Source of the DNA: Pseudomonas protegens CHA0
GTDB lineage: Bacteria > Pseudomonadota > Gammaproteobacteria > Pseudomonadales > Pseudomonadaceae
Direction: 5' to 3'
Length of the DNA: 64,000 nucleotides
Assembly (NCBI RefSeq): GCF_000397205.1
Contig: NC_021237.1
Coordinates: forward strand, 6,703,001-6,767,000
Shown: in pieces, positions 8,024 to 19,000 of the stretch
How the letters are laid out: each line of letters starts with the position of its first letter
How positions within the stretch are numbered: position 1 is the stretch's first letter
The notes under the pieces: model-generated
The model's database searches: none
Seen by the model: only the letters and a program-made list of their open reading frames with translations
Told to the model about the DNA's origin: nothing
Translations under genes and position numbers: made by a program

Positions 8024-9879
8024 ACCCGCGCCTGCTGGAGCTGTACAACCAGGAACTGCACCACGTGCGCGAAAGCGCCGCGGAGTTCGCCAAGGAATTC
8101 CCGAAGATCGCCAGCCGCCTGACCCTGTCGGGCATGGACTGCGCCGACCCCTATGTCGAGCGCCTGCTGGAGGGCTTCGCCTACCTGACTGCCCGGGTGC
8201 AGCTCAAGCTCGACGCCGAGTACCCGACCTTCACCCACAACCTGCTGGAGATCGCCTACCCGCACTACCTGGCACCGACCCCGTCGATGACCGTGGTGCA
8301 GTTGCAGGCCGATCCCGACGAAGGTTCCCTGAGCAGCGGCTTCACCCTGGAGCGCGACACCAGCCTGCGCGCCGCCCTGGGCCGCGATACCCAGACCTGC
8401 TGCGAATACCGCACCGCGCACTCGGTGACCCTGTGGCCACTGCAAGTGGCCCAGGCCGAATACTTCGGCAACCCGTCGGCAGTGCTCGGGCGCCTGGCCG
8501 CCAGCGAGCCCAGGGCCAAGGCCGGGCTGCGCCTGACCCTGCGCACCGGCGCCGAACTGCCGTTCAACAGCCTGGCCCTGGACGAGTTGCCGCTGTACCT
8601 GAACGGCAATGACGAACAGCCGTTCCGCCTCTACGAACAACTGCTGGGCAACGTCTGCGCGGTGTTCGCCCGGGCCCCGGGCGGCGACTGGGTCGAGCGC
8701 CTGCCCCCGGACGCCCTGCGCTCGCGCGGTTTCGACGACCGCGACGCGGCGCTGCCGGTGGTGCCCCAGGCCTTCCAGGGCTACCGCCTGCTGCAGGAAT
8801 ACTTCGCCCTGCCCAACCGCTTCCTGTTCGTCGAATTCGCCCAGCTGGGGCGCGCGGTCCAGCGCTGCGCCGGCCAGGAGCTGGAGCTGATCGTGCTCTT
8901 CGAGCGCTTCGACCAGAGCCTGGAAGGCAGCGTCGGCACCGCTCAGTTCGTGCCCTTCTGCACCCCGGCGATCAACCTGTTTCCCAAGCGCCTGGACCGT
9001 ATCCACCTGTCCGACCGGGTCAACGAGCACCATGTGATCGCCGACCGCACCCGACCGATGGATTTCGAGGTCCACTCGCTGACCGCCATCAGCGGCCACG
9101 GCACCGGCCCGGAACAGCCGTTCCTGCCGTTCTACGCCGTGCGCGATCCATCCCGCTACGGCCGCGACCAGTCCTACTACATCGTCCGGCGCGAGCCGCG
9201 GGTGCTGTCCAGCGACCAGCGTCGCAACGGCCCGCGCTCCACCTACATCGGCAGCGAATCCTTCGTCAGCCTGGTGGACAGCCAGCAGGCGCCCTATCGC
9301 CACGACCTGCGCCAGCTCGGGGTCAGCGCGCTGTGCACCAACCGCGACCTGCCACTGTTCATGAACACCGGCAACGGCAAGACCGACTTCACCCTGGCCG
9401 ACAGCGCCCCGGTACAGGCCATCCGCTGCCTGGCGGGCCCGAGCCGGCCGCGCCCCAGCCATGCCCACGACGGCAAGGCCTGGCGCCTGATCAGCCAGCT
9501 ATCGCTGAACTACCTGTCCCTGAGCGAACAGGGCCAGGGCGCGGCGGCCCTGCGCGAACTGCTGCGGTTGTACGGCGACAGCAACGACGCGGCCCTGCAG
9601 TTGCAGATCGAGGGCCTGCGGGAAGTCAGCAGCAAGGCGGTGACCCGGCGCCTGCCGATGCCCGGGCCGATCGTCTTCGGCCGGGGCCTGGAGATCACCC
9701 TGGAGTTCGATGAAAACGCGTTCCGCGGCACCGGGGTGTTTCTGCTCGGCGCGGTATTCGAGCGCTTCCTGGCACGTTATGTGTCGATCAACAGTTTTAC
9801 CGAGACGGTGATCCGTACCACCGAACGCGGCGAGATCATGCGATGGAAAGCCAAGCCCGGACGTCGTCCGACTCTTTGA
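8020..9879 (+). CDS. tssF: T6SS baseplate subunit TssF
   Basis: TssF forms the baseplate wedge with TssG, TssE and TssK. The 619-residue protein opens with [27 protein letters not shown], the signature N-terminus of the VasA/ImpG family, followed by the [19 protein letters not shown] block. Length is as expected. It overlaps tssE by four bases and tssG by 37, so translational coupling is likely. Confidence 0.96.
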   Translation: MNPRLLELYNQELHHVRESAAEFAKEFPKIASRLTLSGMDCADPYVERLLEGFAYLTARVQLKLDAEYPTFTHNLLEIAYPHYLAPTPSMTVVQLQADPDEGSLSSGFTLERDTSLRAALGRDTQTCCEYRTAHSVTLWPLQVAQAEYFGNPSAVLGRLAASEPRAKAGLRLTLRTGAELPFNSLALDELPLYLNGNDEQPFRLYEQLLGNVCAVFARAPGGDWVERLPPDALRSRGFDDRDAALPVVPQAFQGYRLLQEYFALPNRFLFVEFAQLGRAVQRCAGQELELIVLFERFDQSLEGSVGTAQFVPFCTPAINLFPKRLDRIHLSDRVNEHHVIADRTRPMDFEVHSLTAISGHGTGPEQPFLPFYAVRDPSRYGRDQSYYIVRREPRVLSSDQRRNGPRSTYIGSESFVSLVDSQQAPYRHDLRQLGVSALCTNRDLPLFMNTGNGKTDFTLADSAPVQAIRCLAGPSRPRPSHAHDGKAWRLISQLSLNYLSLSEQGQGAAALRELLRLYGDSNDAALQLQIEGLREVSSKAVTRRLPMPGPIVFGRGLEITLEFDENAFRGTGVFLLGAVFERFLARYVSINSFTETVIRTTERGEIMRWKAKPGRRPTL

Positions 9880-10895
9880 ATACGCTGACGGCGATGCACG
9901 CCGAGCCTTGGGAGTACGACTTCTTCCAGGCCCTGCGGCGTATCGAATGCCTGTCGCCGCAACTGCCGCGCTTCGGTCACTCCGTGCGCCTGGCGGACGA
10001 TCCGCTGCGCCTGGGACAGCAGGCCGACTGCAGCTTCGCCCCGGCCACCCTGGCCTCGGTCACCCCCGGCAGCGACGGCGCCGCGACCCGCCTGGAGCAG
10101 TTCTTCTTCGGCCTCGGCGGGCCCAACGGGCCGTTGCCGCTGCACATCACCGAATACGTGCGCGAGCGCCAGCGCAACAACGCCGACAGCACCAGCAAGC
10201 GCTTTCTCGATGTGTTCCACCACCGCCTGCTGAGCCTGTTCTATCGGGCCTGGGCCGAAGCCCGACCGACGGTGAGCCACGATCGCCCGGACGACGACTA
10301 CTGGTCGGCGCGGCTGGCGGCGCTGTCGGGCCGGGGCATGCCCAGCCTGCTCAAGCAGGGTCTGATAGCCGACACCGCCAAGCTGCATTACAGCGGCCAC
10401 CTGGCGGCCCAGACCCGCTACCCGGACGGCTTGCGGGCGATCATCAGCGAGTATTTCGGCCTGCCGGTGCAGATCGAGGAATATGTCGGCCAGTGGCTGG
10501 AGTTGCCCGAACGCAGCCGGGTCGGGGTGCAATCCCATCAGCTGGGGGTGGATTTCTGCCTGGGCAGCCACGTCTGGGACCGCCAGCACAAGTTCCGCAT
10601 CCGCCTCGGCCCGATGAAACTGGACGACTACCTGGGGATGCTGCCCGACGGCCAGCAATTCCAGGAACTGGTGGCCTGGGCCGCCGAATACCTGGGCTTC
10701 GAGCTGGACTGGGACCTGAACCTGGTCCTGCTCAAGGACGAAGTGCCCAAGCTGCAACTCAACGGCCGCCAGCGCCTGGGTTTCAACACCTGGCTCGGCC
10801 AACCCGGCAGCGATGCCAAGGATCTAATACTGGCCCGGCACTACGCCGACCTGGCCACTACCTCACGTACACCAAGGAGCACAGAGCATGGGTGA
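9843..10895 (+). CDS. tssG: T6SS baseplate subunit TssG
   Basis: TssG is the second TssF partner in the baseplate wedge (VasB/ImpH family). The 350-residue product has the family's EPWEYDFFQALRRIECL block near the N-terminus, then GPNGPLPLHITEYVRER and FHHRLLSLFYRAWAEARP. The start lies 37 bases inside tssF, and the end overlaps tssH by eight bases. The length fits the family. Confidence 0.96.
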   Translation: MESQARTSSDSLNTLTAMHAEPWEYDFFQALRRIECLSPQLPRFGHSVRLADDPLRLGQQADCSFAPATLASVTPGSDGAATRLEQFFFGLGGPNGPLPLHITEYVRERQRNNADSTSKRFLDVFHHRLLSLFYRAWAEARPTVSHDRPDDDYWSARLAALSGRGMPSLLKQGLIADTAKLHYSGHLAAQTRYPDGLRAIISEYFGLPVQIEEYVGQWLELPERSRVGVQSHQLGVDFCLGSHVWDRQHKFRIRLGPMKLDDYLGMLPDGQQFQELVAWAAEYLGFELDWDLNLVLLKDEVPKLQLNGRQRLGFNTWLGQPGSDAKDLILARHYADLATTSRTPRSTEHG

Positions 10896-13563
10896 AATCA
10901 GTCGCGCGGCGCTGTTCGGCAAACTCAACAGCGTTGCCTACAAAGCCATCGAAGCCGCCACGGTCTTCTGCAAATTGCGGGGCAACCCCTATGTGGAACT
11001 GGCCCACTGGTTTCACCAGTTGCTGCAACTTACGGACTCGGACCTGCACCGCATCATCCGCCAGTTCAACCTGGAGCCGGCGCGCCTGGCCAAGGACCTG
11101 ACCGAGGCCCTGGACCGCCTGCCCCGGGGCTCGACCTCGATCACCGACCTGTCGTCCCACGTCGAGGAGGCGGTGGAGCGCGGTTGGGTCTACGGCAGCC
11201 TGATGTTCGGCGAAAGCCAGGTGCGCACCGGCTACCTGGTGATCGGCATCCTCAAGACCCCGAGCCTGCGCCATGCGTTGCTGGGGCTGTCCCGCGAGTT
11301 CGACAAGATCAAGGTCGAGACCCTGTGCGAGCGCTTTGACGAATACATCGGCGACTCGCCGGAAAACGCCCTGAGCGCCAGCGACGGCTTCAGTGCCGGT
11401 GCGGTGCCCGGCGAAGCCAGCGGCGCCATGGCCCCCAGCGCCCTGGGCAAGCAGGAAGCCCTCAAGCGCTTCACCGTCGACCTCACCGAACAGGCCCGCA
11501 GCGGCAAGCTCGACCCCATTGTCGGCCGTGACGAAGAGATCCGCCAACTGGTGGACATCCTCATGCGCCGCCGGCAGAACAACCCGATCCTCACCGGTGA
11601 AGCCGGGGTGGGCAAGACCGCGGTGGTGGAAGGTTTCGCCCTGCGCATCGTCGTCGGCGACGTGCCGCCGGCGCTCAAGGACGTTGAACTGCGCAGCCTC
11701 GACGTCGGCCTGCTGCAGGCCGGCGCCAGCATGAAGGGCGAGTTCGAACAGCGCCTGCGCCAGGTCATCGAGGACGTCCAGGCCTCGCCCAAGCCGATCA
11801 TCCTGTTCATCGACGAAGCCCACACCCTGGTGGGCGCCGGTGGCGCCGCCGGCACCGGCGACGCGGCCAACCTGCTCAAGCCGGCTCTGGCCCGTGGCAC
11901 CCTGCGCACCGTGGCCGCCACCACCTGGGCCGAGTACAAGAAGCACATCGAGAAAGACCCGGCCCTGACCCGGCGCTTCCAGGTGGTGCAAGTAGCCGAA
12001 CCTTCGGAAGACAAGGCGCTGCTGATGATGCGCGGCGTGGCCTCGACCATGGAACAGCACCATCAGGTGCAGATCCTCGACGAAGCCCTGGAGGCCTCGG
12101 TCAAACTGTCCCATCGCTACATTCCCGCGCGCCAGTTGCCGGATAAATCCGTCAGCCTGCTGGATACCGCTTGCGCCCGCGTCGCCATCAGCCTGCACGC
12201 CGTGCCGGCCGAGGTGGACGATAGCCGCCGGCGCATCGAGGCCCTGGAAACCGAGCTGCAGATCATCGCCCGGGAACAGGCGATCGGCGTTGCCATTGGC
12301 AACCGCCAGGTCAACAGCGAGAACCTCCTGACTGCCGAGCGCGAGCGCCTGGCCGAGCTGGAAAGTCGCTGGGCACAAGAGAAGACCCTGGTGGACGAAC
12401 TGCTGGCAACCCGCGCCCAATTGCGGGAAAACGTCGGCCTGGTGGACAGCGACGTCGGCGACGACAGCCACGGCCTGCGGGAAAAACTGGTGGACCTGCA
12501 ACAGCGCCTCAGCACCCTGCAAGGCGAGACCCCGCTGATCCTGCCGACCGTGGACTACCAGGCCGTGGCCTCGGTGGTCGCCGACTGGACCGGCATTCCA
12601 GTGGGGCGCATGGCCCGCAACGAGCTGGAAACCGTGCTCAACCTGGACCAGCACCTGAAGAAACGCATCATCGGCCAGGACCACGCCCTGCAGATGATCG
12701 CCAAGCGCATCCAGACCTCCCGCGCAGGCCTCGACAACCCGAACAAGCCGATTGGCGTGTTCATGCTGGCCGGCACTTCCGGGGTGGGCAAGACCGAAAC
12801 CGCCCTGGCCCTGGCCGAAGCCATGTATGGCGGTGAGCAGAACGTCATCACCATCAACATGAGCGAGTTCCAGGAAGCCCACACCGTGTCCACCCTCAAG
12901 GGCGCCCCGCCGGGCTATGTCGGCTACGGCGAAGGTGGCGTGCTCACCGAAGCGGTACGGCGCAAGCCCTACAGCGTGGTGCTGCTGGACGAAGTGGAAA
13001 AGGCCCACCCGGACGTGCACGAGATCTTCTTCCAGGTATTCGACAAGGGCGTCATGGAAGACGGCGAAGGCCGCATGATCGACTTCAAGAACACCCTGAT
13101 CCTGCTCACCACCAACGCCGGCACCGAGCTGATCGCCAACGTCTGCAAGAACCCGCAGGCGGTGCCCGAGCCGGAGGAAATCGCCAAGGCCCTGCGCCAG
13201 CCACTGCTGGAGATCTTCCCGCCGGCACTGCTGGGGCGCCTGGTGACCATTCCCTACTACCCGCTGAGCGACGAGATGCTCAAGGCCATCACCCGCCTGC
13301 AACTGGGGCGGATCAAGAAGCGCGTGGAAAGCACCCACAAGGTGGATTTCGATTTCGACGACGAGGTCATCGACCTGATCGTCTCGCGCTGCACCGAGAC
13401 CGAAAGCGGCGGGCGGATGATCGACGCCATCCTGACCAACAGCCTGCTGCCGGACATGAGCCGCGAGTTCCTCAACCGCATGCTCGAAGGCCGCGCCCTG
13501 GCCGGGGTGCGCATCAGCCAGCGCGACAACGAACTGCACTACGACTTCAGCGAGCCGGCCTGA
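10888..13563 (+). CDS. clpV: T6SS sheath-recycling AAA+ ATPase TssH (ClpV)
   Basis: ClpV disassembles contracted TssB-TssC sheaths using ATP. The 891-residue protein has a Clp-N domain (about residues 10-150), AAA1 with Walker A GEAGVGKT and Walker B ILFIDEAH, a coiled middle domain around 420-540, and AAA2 with GTSGVGKTE and VVLLDEVEKAHPD. These features and the location after tssG separate it from general ClpB. It starts in the tssG end (eight-base overlap). Confidence 0.97.
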   Translation: MGEISRAALFGKLNSVAYKAIEAATVFCKLRGNPYVELAHWFHQLLQLTDSDLHRIIRQFNLEPARLAKDLTEALDRLPRGSTSITDLSSHVEEAVERGWVYGSLMFGESQVRTGYLVIGILKTPSLRHALLGLSREFDKIKVETLCERFDEYIGDSPENALSASDGFSAGAVPGEASGAMAPSALGKQEALKRFTVDLTEQARSGKLDPIVGRDEEIRQLVDILMRRRQNNPILTGEAGVGKTAVVEGFALRIVVGDVPPALKDVELRSLDVGLLQAGASMKGEFEQRLRQVIEDVQASPKPIILFIDEAHTLVGAGGAAGTGDAANLLKPALARGTLRTVAATTWAEYKKHIEKDPALTRRFQVVQVAEPSEDKALLMMRGVASTMEQHHQVQILDEALEASVKLSHRYIPARQLPDKSVSLLDTACARVAISLHAVPAEVDDSRRRIEALETELQIIAREQAIGVAIGNRQVNSENLLTAERERLAELESRWAQEKTLVDELLATRAQLRENVGLVDSDVGDDSHGLREKLVDLQQRLSTLQGETPLILPTVDYQAVASVVADWTGIPVGRMARNELETVLNLDQHLKKRIIGQDHALQMIAKRIQTSRAGLDNPNKPIGVFMLAGTSGVGKTETALALAEAMYGGEQNVITINMSEFQEAHTVSTLKGAPPGYVGYGEGGVLTEAVRRKPYSVVLLDEVEKAHPDVHEIFFQVFDKGVMEDGEGRMIDFKNTLILLTTNAGTELIANVCKNPQAVPEPEEIAKALRQPLLEIFPPALLGRLVTIPYYPLSDEMLKAITRLQLGRIKKRVESTHKVDFDFDDEVIDLIVSRCTETESGGRMIDAILTNSLLPDMSREFLNRMLEGRALAGVRISQRDNELHYDFSEPA

Positions 13564-13577
13564 CCCCACGCCCTGCG

Positions 13578-13652
13578 CAGGAGCCGGCTTGCCAGCGAAG
13601 CGACCGCCACGGTGATGGACCTGGCGCCTTCGCGAGCACGCTCGCTCCTGCA
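13578..13652. repeat. REP palindrome pair between clpV and vgrG
   Basis: A REP half beginning GGAGCCGGCTTGCCAGCGAA and a diverged inverted half ending CTCGCTCCTG flank a short spacer. It is the only REP element inside the T6SS locus and separates the structural operon from vgrG and the effector module. Confidence 0.8.
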
Positions 13653-13693
13653 GGGGGCTGACCTGGCACACCACGCATTCAACGAGACTGACG

Positions 13694-15631
13694 ATGTTAT
13701 TTCAGCAATCCACACGACTGGCACAGGTCAACTGCCCCCTGGGACCGGACGTCCTGCTGCTCAAGAGCCTGGGCGGCGGCGAGGAGCTGGGGCGGCTGTT
13801 CGACTACCAGCTGCAACTGGCCTCCAGTGACGCCAACATCGACCTCAACCAGTTGCTGGGCAAGCCCATGGGCCTCAGCGTACAGCTGGACGGCGGCGGC
13901 CAGCGGTACTTCCACGGCATCGTCGCGCGCTGCAGCCAGAACATCGACACCGGCCAGTTCGCCAGCTACGAGGTGACGCTGCGCCCCTGGCTGTGGCTGC
14001 TGAGTCGCACCTCCGACTGCCGGATTTTCCAGAACCTGAGCATCCCGCAGATCATCAAGCAGGTGTTCCGCGACCTGGGCTTTTCCGATTTCGAAGACGC
14101 CCTGAGCCGCCCCTACCGGGAGTGGGAGTACTGCGTGCAGTACCGCGAGACCAGCTTCGATTTCGTCAGCCGGCTGATGGAACAGGAAGGTATCTACTAC
14201 TTCTTCCGCCACGAGAAGGACCGCCACGTGGTGGTGCTGGCCGACGCCTATGGCGCTCACAGCAGCGTGCCCGGCTACGCCTCGGTGCCCTACTACCCGC
14301 GAGACGAGCAGCAGCGCGAGCGCGACCACATGTTCGACTGGCACCTGGCCCAGGAGGTGCAGCCCGGCTCGCTGGAGCTCAACGACTATGATTTCCAGCG
14401 CCCCAGCGCCCGGATCGACGTGCGCTCGGCCATGCCGCGGCCCCACAGCGCCGGCGACTACCCGCTCTACGACTACCCCGGCACCTACGTGCAGAGCAGC
14501 GACGGCGAGCACTATGCCCAGACCCGTATCGAGGCCCTGCAAAGCCTGCATGAGCGCATCGAGCTCAGCGGCAACGCCCGGGGGTTGGGGGTGGGCAACC
14601 TGTTCAGCCTCACCGGCTTCAGCCGCCAGGACCAGAACCGCGAATACCTGATCGTCAGCATCCGCTACTACCTGGTCCAGGAAAGCCTGGAGAGCGGCGC
14701 TGGCGGCGGTTCGGCGCAGTTCGAGAGCCACCTGACCTGCATCGACGCCCAGCAGAGCTTCCGCCCCCTGGCCACCACCCACAAGCCCATGGTCCAGGGC
14801 CCGCAGACCGCGCGAGTGGTGGGCCCGGCCGGGGAAGAGATCTGGACCGACCAGTACGGCCGGGTCAAGGTGCACTTCCACTGGGACCGCCACGACCAGT
14901 CCAACGAAAACAGCTCGTGCTGGATTCGCGTGTCCCAGGCCTGGGCCGGGAAGAACTGGGGCTCGATGCAGATCCCGCGCATCGGCCAGGAAGTCATCGT
15001 CAGCTTCCTGGAAGGCGATCCCGATCGCCCGATCATCACCGGCCGGGTCTACAACGCCGAACAGACCGTGCCCTACGACCTGCCCGCCAACGCCACCCAG
15101 AGCGGCATGAAGAGCCGTTCGAGCAAGGGCGGCAGCCCGGCCAACTTCAATGAAATCCGCATGGAAGACAAAAAGGGCGCGGAGCAGCTGTACATCCACG
15201 CCGAGCGCAACCAGGACATCGTGGTCGAGGTCAACGAAAGCCATTCGGTGGGCAACAACCGCAACAAGAGCATCGGCCACGACGAGTACGTGACCATCGG
15301 CAACAAGCGCACGCGCATCGTTCAGCACGTGGATGAGCTGCGGGTCGGCGAGAAGAAGCTCGACAGCGTCGGCCAGAGCTATGTGATCGAGGTCGGCGAG
15401 CGCCTGCGCCTGGTATGCGGGGCCAGCATCCTGGAGCTCAACGCCAGCGGCCAGATCAACCTGTGCGGGGTCAACATCAGCGTGCATGCCTCGGCCGATG
15501 CCCAGATCAATACCGGTGGCGTGCTGCACCTGAACAACGGCGGCGGCCCGGGCACCACCACCGAGGGCCAGGGTGTGCAGGGCGCCATCAGCGCCAAGGC
15601 CAAAGCCCCCTTTTCCGCCCCCAAAGGCTAA
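13694..15631 (+). CDS. vgrG: T6SS spike protein VgrG
   Basis: VgrG trimers form the puncturing spike at the tip of the Hcp tube. The 645-residue protein has the gp27-like N-terminal part (about 1-380, including FDYQLQLAS and VQYRETSFDFVSRLMEQEGIYY), the gp5 OB-fold with DQYGRVKVHFHWDR and a C-terminal beta-helix with the repeated HSVGNNRNKSIG pattern. There is no added C-terminal toxin domain, so it is a structural spike that should carry the PAAR-Rhs effector encoded next. Confidence 0.97.
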   Translation: MLFQQSTRLAQVNCPLGPDVLLLKSLGGGEELGRLFDYQLQLASSDANIDLNQLLGKPMGLSVQLDGGGQRYFHGIVARCSQNIDTGQFASYEVTLRPWLWLLSRTSDCRIFQNLSIPQIIKQVFRDLGFSDFEDALSRPYREWEYCVQYRETSFDFVSRLMEQEGIYYFFRHEKDRHVVVLADAYGAHSSVPGYASVPYYPRDEQQRERDHMFDWHLAQEVQPGSLELNDYDFQRPSARIDVRSAMPRPHSAGDYPLYDYPGTYVQSSDGEHYAQTRIEALQSLHERIELSGNARGLGVGNLFSLTGFSRQDQNREYLIVSIRYYLVQESLESGAGGGSAQFESHLTCIDAQQSFRPLATTHKPMVQGPQTARVVGPAGEEIWTDQYGRVKVHFHWDRHDQSNENSSCWIRVSQAWAGKNWGSMQIPRIGQEVIVSFLEGDPDRPIITGRVYNAEQTVPYDLPANATQSGMKSRSSKGGSPANFNEIRMEDKKGAEQLYIHAERNQDIVVEVNESHSVGNNRNKSIGHDEYVTIGNKRTRIVQHVDELRVGEKKLDSVGQSYVIEVGERLRLVCGASILELNASGQINLCGVNISVHASADAQINTGGVLHLNNGGGPGTTTEGQGVQGAISAKAKAPFSAPKG

Positions 15632-15649
15632 TGAACGGACGCCCTTGTC

Positions 15650-16075
15650 ATGACCTATCGCCTCAATGAATTGCAGTTCCAGCTGCCTGCCGGCGAACTG
15701 CAGGACGCCTCGATCAATATCCTCAAGTTCCCGGCCCTGGGCACTTCGCTGATCGTCAGCCGCAGCCTGCTGGGGGACGGCGAAACCCTGGAGAGCAACC
15801 TGGCCAGCCAGCTGCAGCGGCTGGAGCAGCAAGTCCAGGACCTGCGCTGCCAGGCTCCGCAACCGGTGCAGCTGGGCCCGGCCCAGGACATCCAGGGCCT
15901 GGAGCTGCGCAGCCAGTTCAACAAGGGCAAAGAACAGGTGTTCCAGTTCCAGCTGGCCCTGGTGCTGCCCGGCACCCGACAGATGCTCGCCATGAGCTAC
16001 GTCAAGGCACAGAAGCTCGGCGACGCGGAAGCCGCCCATTGGGCGCAGATCAAGAACACCCTGGTGCTGGGCTGA
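15650..16075 (+). CDS. eagR: Eag-type T6SS effector chaperone (DUF1795/DcrB-like)
   Basis: Eag chaperones bind the N-terminal transmembrane region of prePAAR effectors and load them on VgrG. The 141-residue protein begins MTYRLNELQFQLPAGELQDASINILKFP, the characteristic DUF1795 opening, and has the usual length. It lies 18 bases after vgrG and nine before the Rhs gene, the standard position for a dedicated chaperone. The EagR label is by context with the Rhs effector. Confidence 0.9.
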   Translation: MTYRLNELQFQLPAGELQDASINILKFPALGTSLIVSRSLLGDGETLESNLASQLQRLEQQVQDLRCQAPQPVQLGPAQDIQGLELRSQFNKGKEQVFQFQLALVLPGTRQMLAMSYVKAQKLGDAEAAHWAQIKNTLVLG

Positions 16076-16084
16076 GGCAGGGCC

Positions 16085-19000
16085 ATGTCTGACGCACTGT
16101 GGGCCGCCCGCCTGGGCGACGGGCTGGAACACACCTCGATGATGGCCGACATTCTCGGCGGCGTGCTGGAGGTGGCGGCCAACGTTGCCATCGGCGCCCT
16201 GGCGACCATGGCAGTAGCCGCGGCGGCAGGCATCACCGTGGCCACCGGCGGCCTCGGCGCCTGTGTGCTGGGGCTGGTGGTGGGCGTCGTCGTCGGCGTG
16301 GTCATGAGCAAGACCGGAGCCGACAAGGGCCTGAGCAATTTATGCGAGGGCATCGCCAACGCCCTGTTCCCGCCCTCGATCCAGGCCACCATCGCCAGCG
16401 GCTCGAAAAAGGTCCTGACCAACAACAAGCCGGCGGCCCGCGCGGCCGGCATCGCACCGCCGACACAGATCAGCGGCGACGGCGCCGAAGAAGGCGAGGC
16501 CACCGACACCCCGTCGGCAACGCCCGAGGAAGGGCCCGGTTTCCTCGACATGGCCAAGGAGTTTTTCTCACAGATGTGGCGGCCCACCGTGGCCTCCCCG
16601 GCGCCAGGCTCCCAGACCAAGGAACTGGACCTGGTGACCTGCACCAAGCACCCGCCGATGCCGGTGCAGTATCTGGCTGAAGGCTCGGAAAAGGTCAGCA
16701 TCGACGGCCAGCCGGCAGTACGCAGCGGCGACCGCAGCACCTGCGATGCCAAGGTAGTGTCGGCCGGGCCTATCTCCCCGAACGTGACCATCGGCGGTGG
16801 CTCGGTGGTGGTGCGCGAGATCCGTAGCGGCAAGACCCCGGGGGTGGGCCTGGCGGTGACCGTGCTGATGATGCTCAAGGGCGGCAAGGGCAAGTTCCTC
16901 AGCAACCTGCCGTGCATGCTGATGGCCGGGGTCAATTCCTTTGTCGTCAGCCAGGCCACCAATGCTTTGACCCAGGCCGTCGTCGCCTCGACCCACCCGG
17001 TGCATGCAGCCACCGGGGCCAAGGTGCTCGGAGCCGACGACGATCTGGATTTCACCCTGCCCGGGCTGATGCCCATCGAATGGCAACGCTTCTACAACAG
17101 CCGCGACGAACGTCGTGACGGCCTGCTCGGGGCCGGCTGGAGCTTGCCTTACGAGATCAGCGTCCAGATCGAGCCCCACCCCGAAGGGGGCGAGCGCCTG
17201 CTCTACATTGATGAGCAAGGACGCCGCATCGACATGGGCTCCATTGCCCTGGGTGCAGGAGCCTTCAGCCCCGGTGAAGGCTTGAGCGTGCGACGCAACG
17301 AGAACGGACAGTTGCTGATCGAAAGCAGCGACGGTATCTACCGTCTGTTCGAGCCGCTGCCGGGCGACTCCTCGCGGCTGCGCCTGAGCCAGCTGGGGGA
17401 CCGCAACGACAACCGTCTGCACCTGGAGTACGACTCGTCCGGACGCCTCTGGCTGCTGCGTGACACCTTTGAACAGGCGCAGCTCGAACTGAGCTACAGC
17501 ACGCTCTGGCCCGGTCGGATTGCCCAGGTCGAACGGCTGTACCCCGACCAGCAACGGGAAGTGCTGGTCAGCTACGACTACGATGCGGCAGGAGACCTGG
17601 CACAGGTGCGCGATAGCGAAGGCCAGGTACAGCGTCGCTTCGCTTATGACGCCGGCCACCGGATGACCGAACATCAATTGGCCACCGGGCTGCGCTGCTT
17701 CTATCAATGGACACAATTTGCCGACCAGCAGTGGCGAGTGACCCGTCACTGGACCGACGAAGGCGATAGCTATCAGTACGACTATGATCTGGAGGCGGGA
17801 ATCACCCAGGTCACCGACAGCCTGCAACGCCTCAGCCGCCGCCGCTGGAACAGCCAGTTGCAGATCGTCGAGTACACCGACAACCTCAACCAGACATGGG
17901 CCTTCGAGTGGAACGATGAGCGCCAACTGCTCAGCGCCACCGACCCCTTGGGAGGGCGCTATGCCTATAGCTACGACGAAACCGGCAACCTGATAGCCGA
18001 GACCGATCCTCTGGGGCACAGCCATTCGACCTTGTGGCTGGAGCACTGGTCGCTGCCACAGACCCTGACCGATCCCGCCGGAGAAAGCTGGCACCTGCGC
18101 TACGATCCCCGGGGCAACTGTATCGCCGAAGTAGACCCGCTGGGCCAGGTGACCCAGTACCGCCATGACGCGCACGGCCAGGTGGTGGAGATCATCGATG
18201 CCGCGGGAAGAAGCCGGAAGATGCGCTGGAACTCGTCCGGGCAACTGCTTGAACACCTGGACTGCTCGGGCTATCCAACCCGCTTCGAATACGATCGACG
18301 CGGCAACGTGAAAGCCATCATCGATGCCCATGGCGAGCACACCCGGTTCCATTACGACTGCCAGGGACGGTTGCTGAGCAGTCAACTGGCCGATGGGCGC
18401 GCCGAGCATTTTCAACGCAGCAGCAACGGTCAGCTACAGGGCTACACCGACCCTTCCGGCTACACCACGCTCTACCAGTACAACCGGCGCGGGCAGATAC
18501 GCCAGCGCATCGACGCTCACGGCCGACAGGTCCGGTTCGACTATGACGCGTACGGACGGCTGCTGGCGCTCACCAACGAGAACGGCGAAAGCTATCGCTT
18601 TGCCTGGGACGCCGGCAACCGCTTGAGCGAACAGCAGGACCTCGACGGCAGTGCCAAACGCTATGGCTATGACCTGCTGAACAACGTCGTCGAACTCCAG
18701 TCCCACCCCGCCCCTTATGGCACCGGGCTGAGCGCCGTGCCCGCGCAACCTATCGCGCCGATCATCCACCGGTTCGAGCGCGATGCCGTGGGGCGGCTGC
18801 TGGCCAAAATCACAGACGATGGCCGCAGCCAATACACCTACGACCCCTTGAACCAACTGACCGCCGCCAGCTTTACCGACAACCTCGGCAACCAGCAGGC
18901 ACTGAGTTTCAGCTACGACGCCCTGGGCCAATTACTCGAAGAACACACCGTGGCCGGCAGCCTGATCCATCGATACGACGAACTGGGCAATTTGACTCAG

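Noticed and set aside
10858..13674. A 938-codon open frame on the minus strand across clpV
   Set aside because: It lies antisense to an unmistakable ClpV; long antisense frames are common in high-GC DNA, and its product has no family features.
13697..16132. An 811-codon minus-strand frame across vgrG and the Eag gene
   Set aside because: Shadow of VgrG and Eag coding frames; composition low in complexity and no ribosome-binding site.
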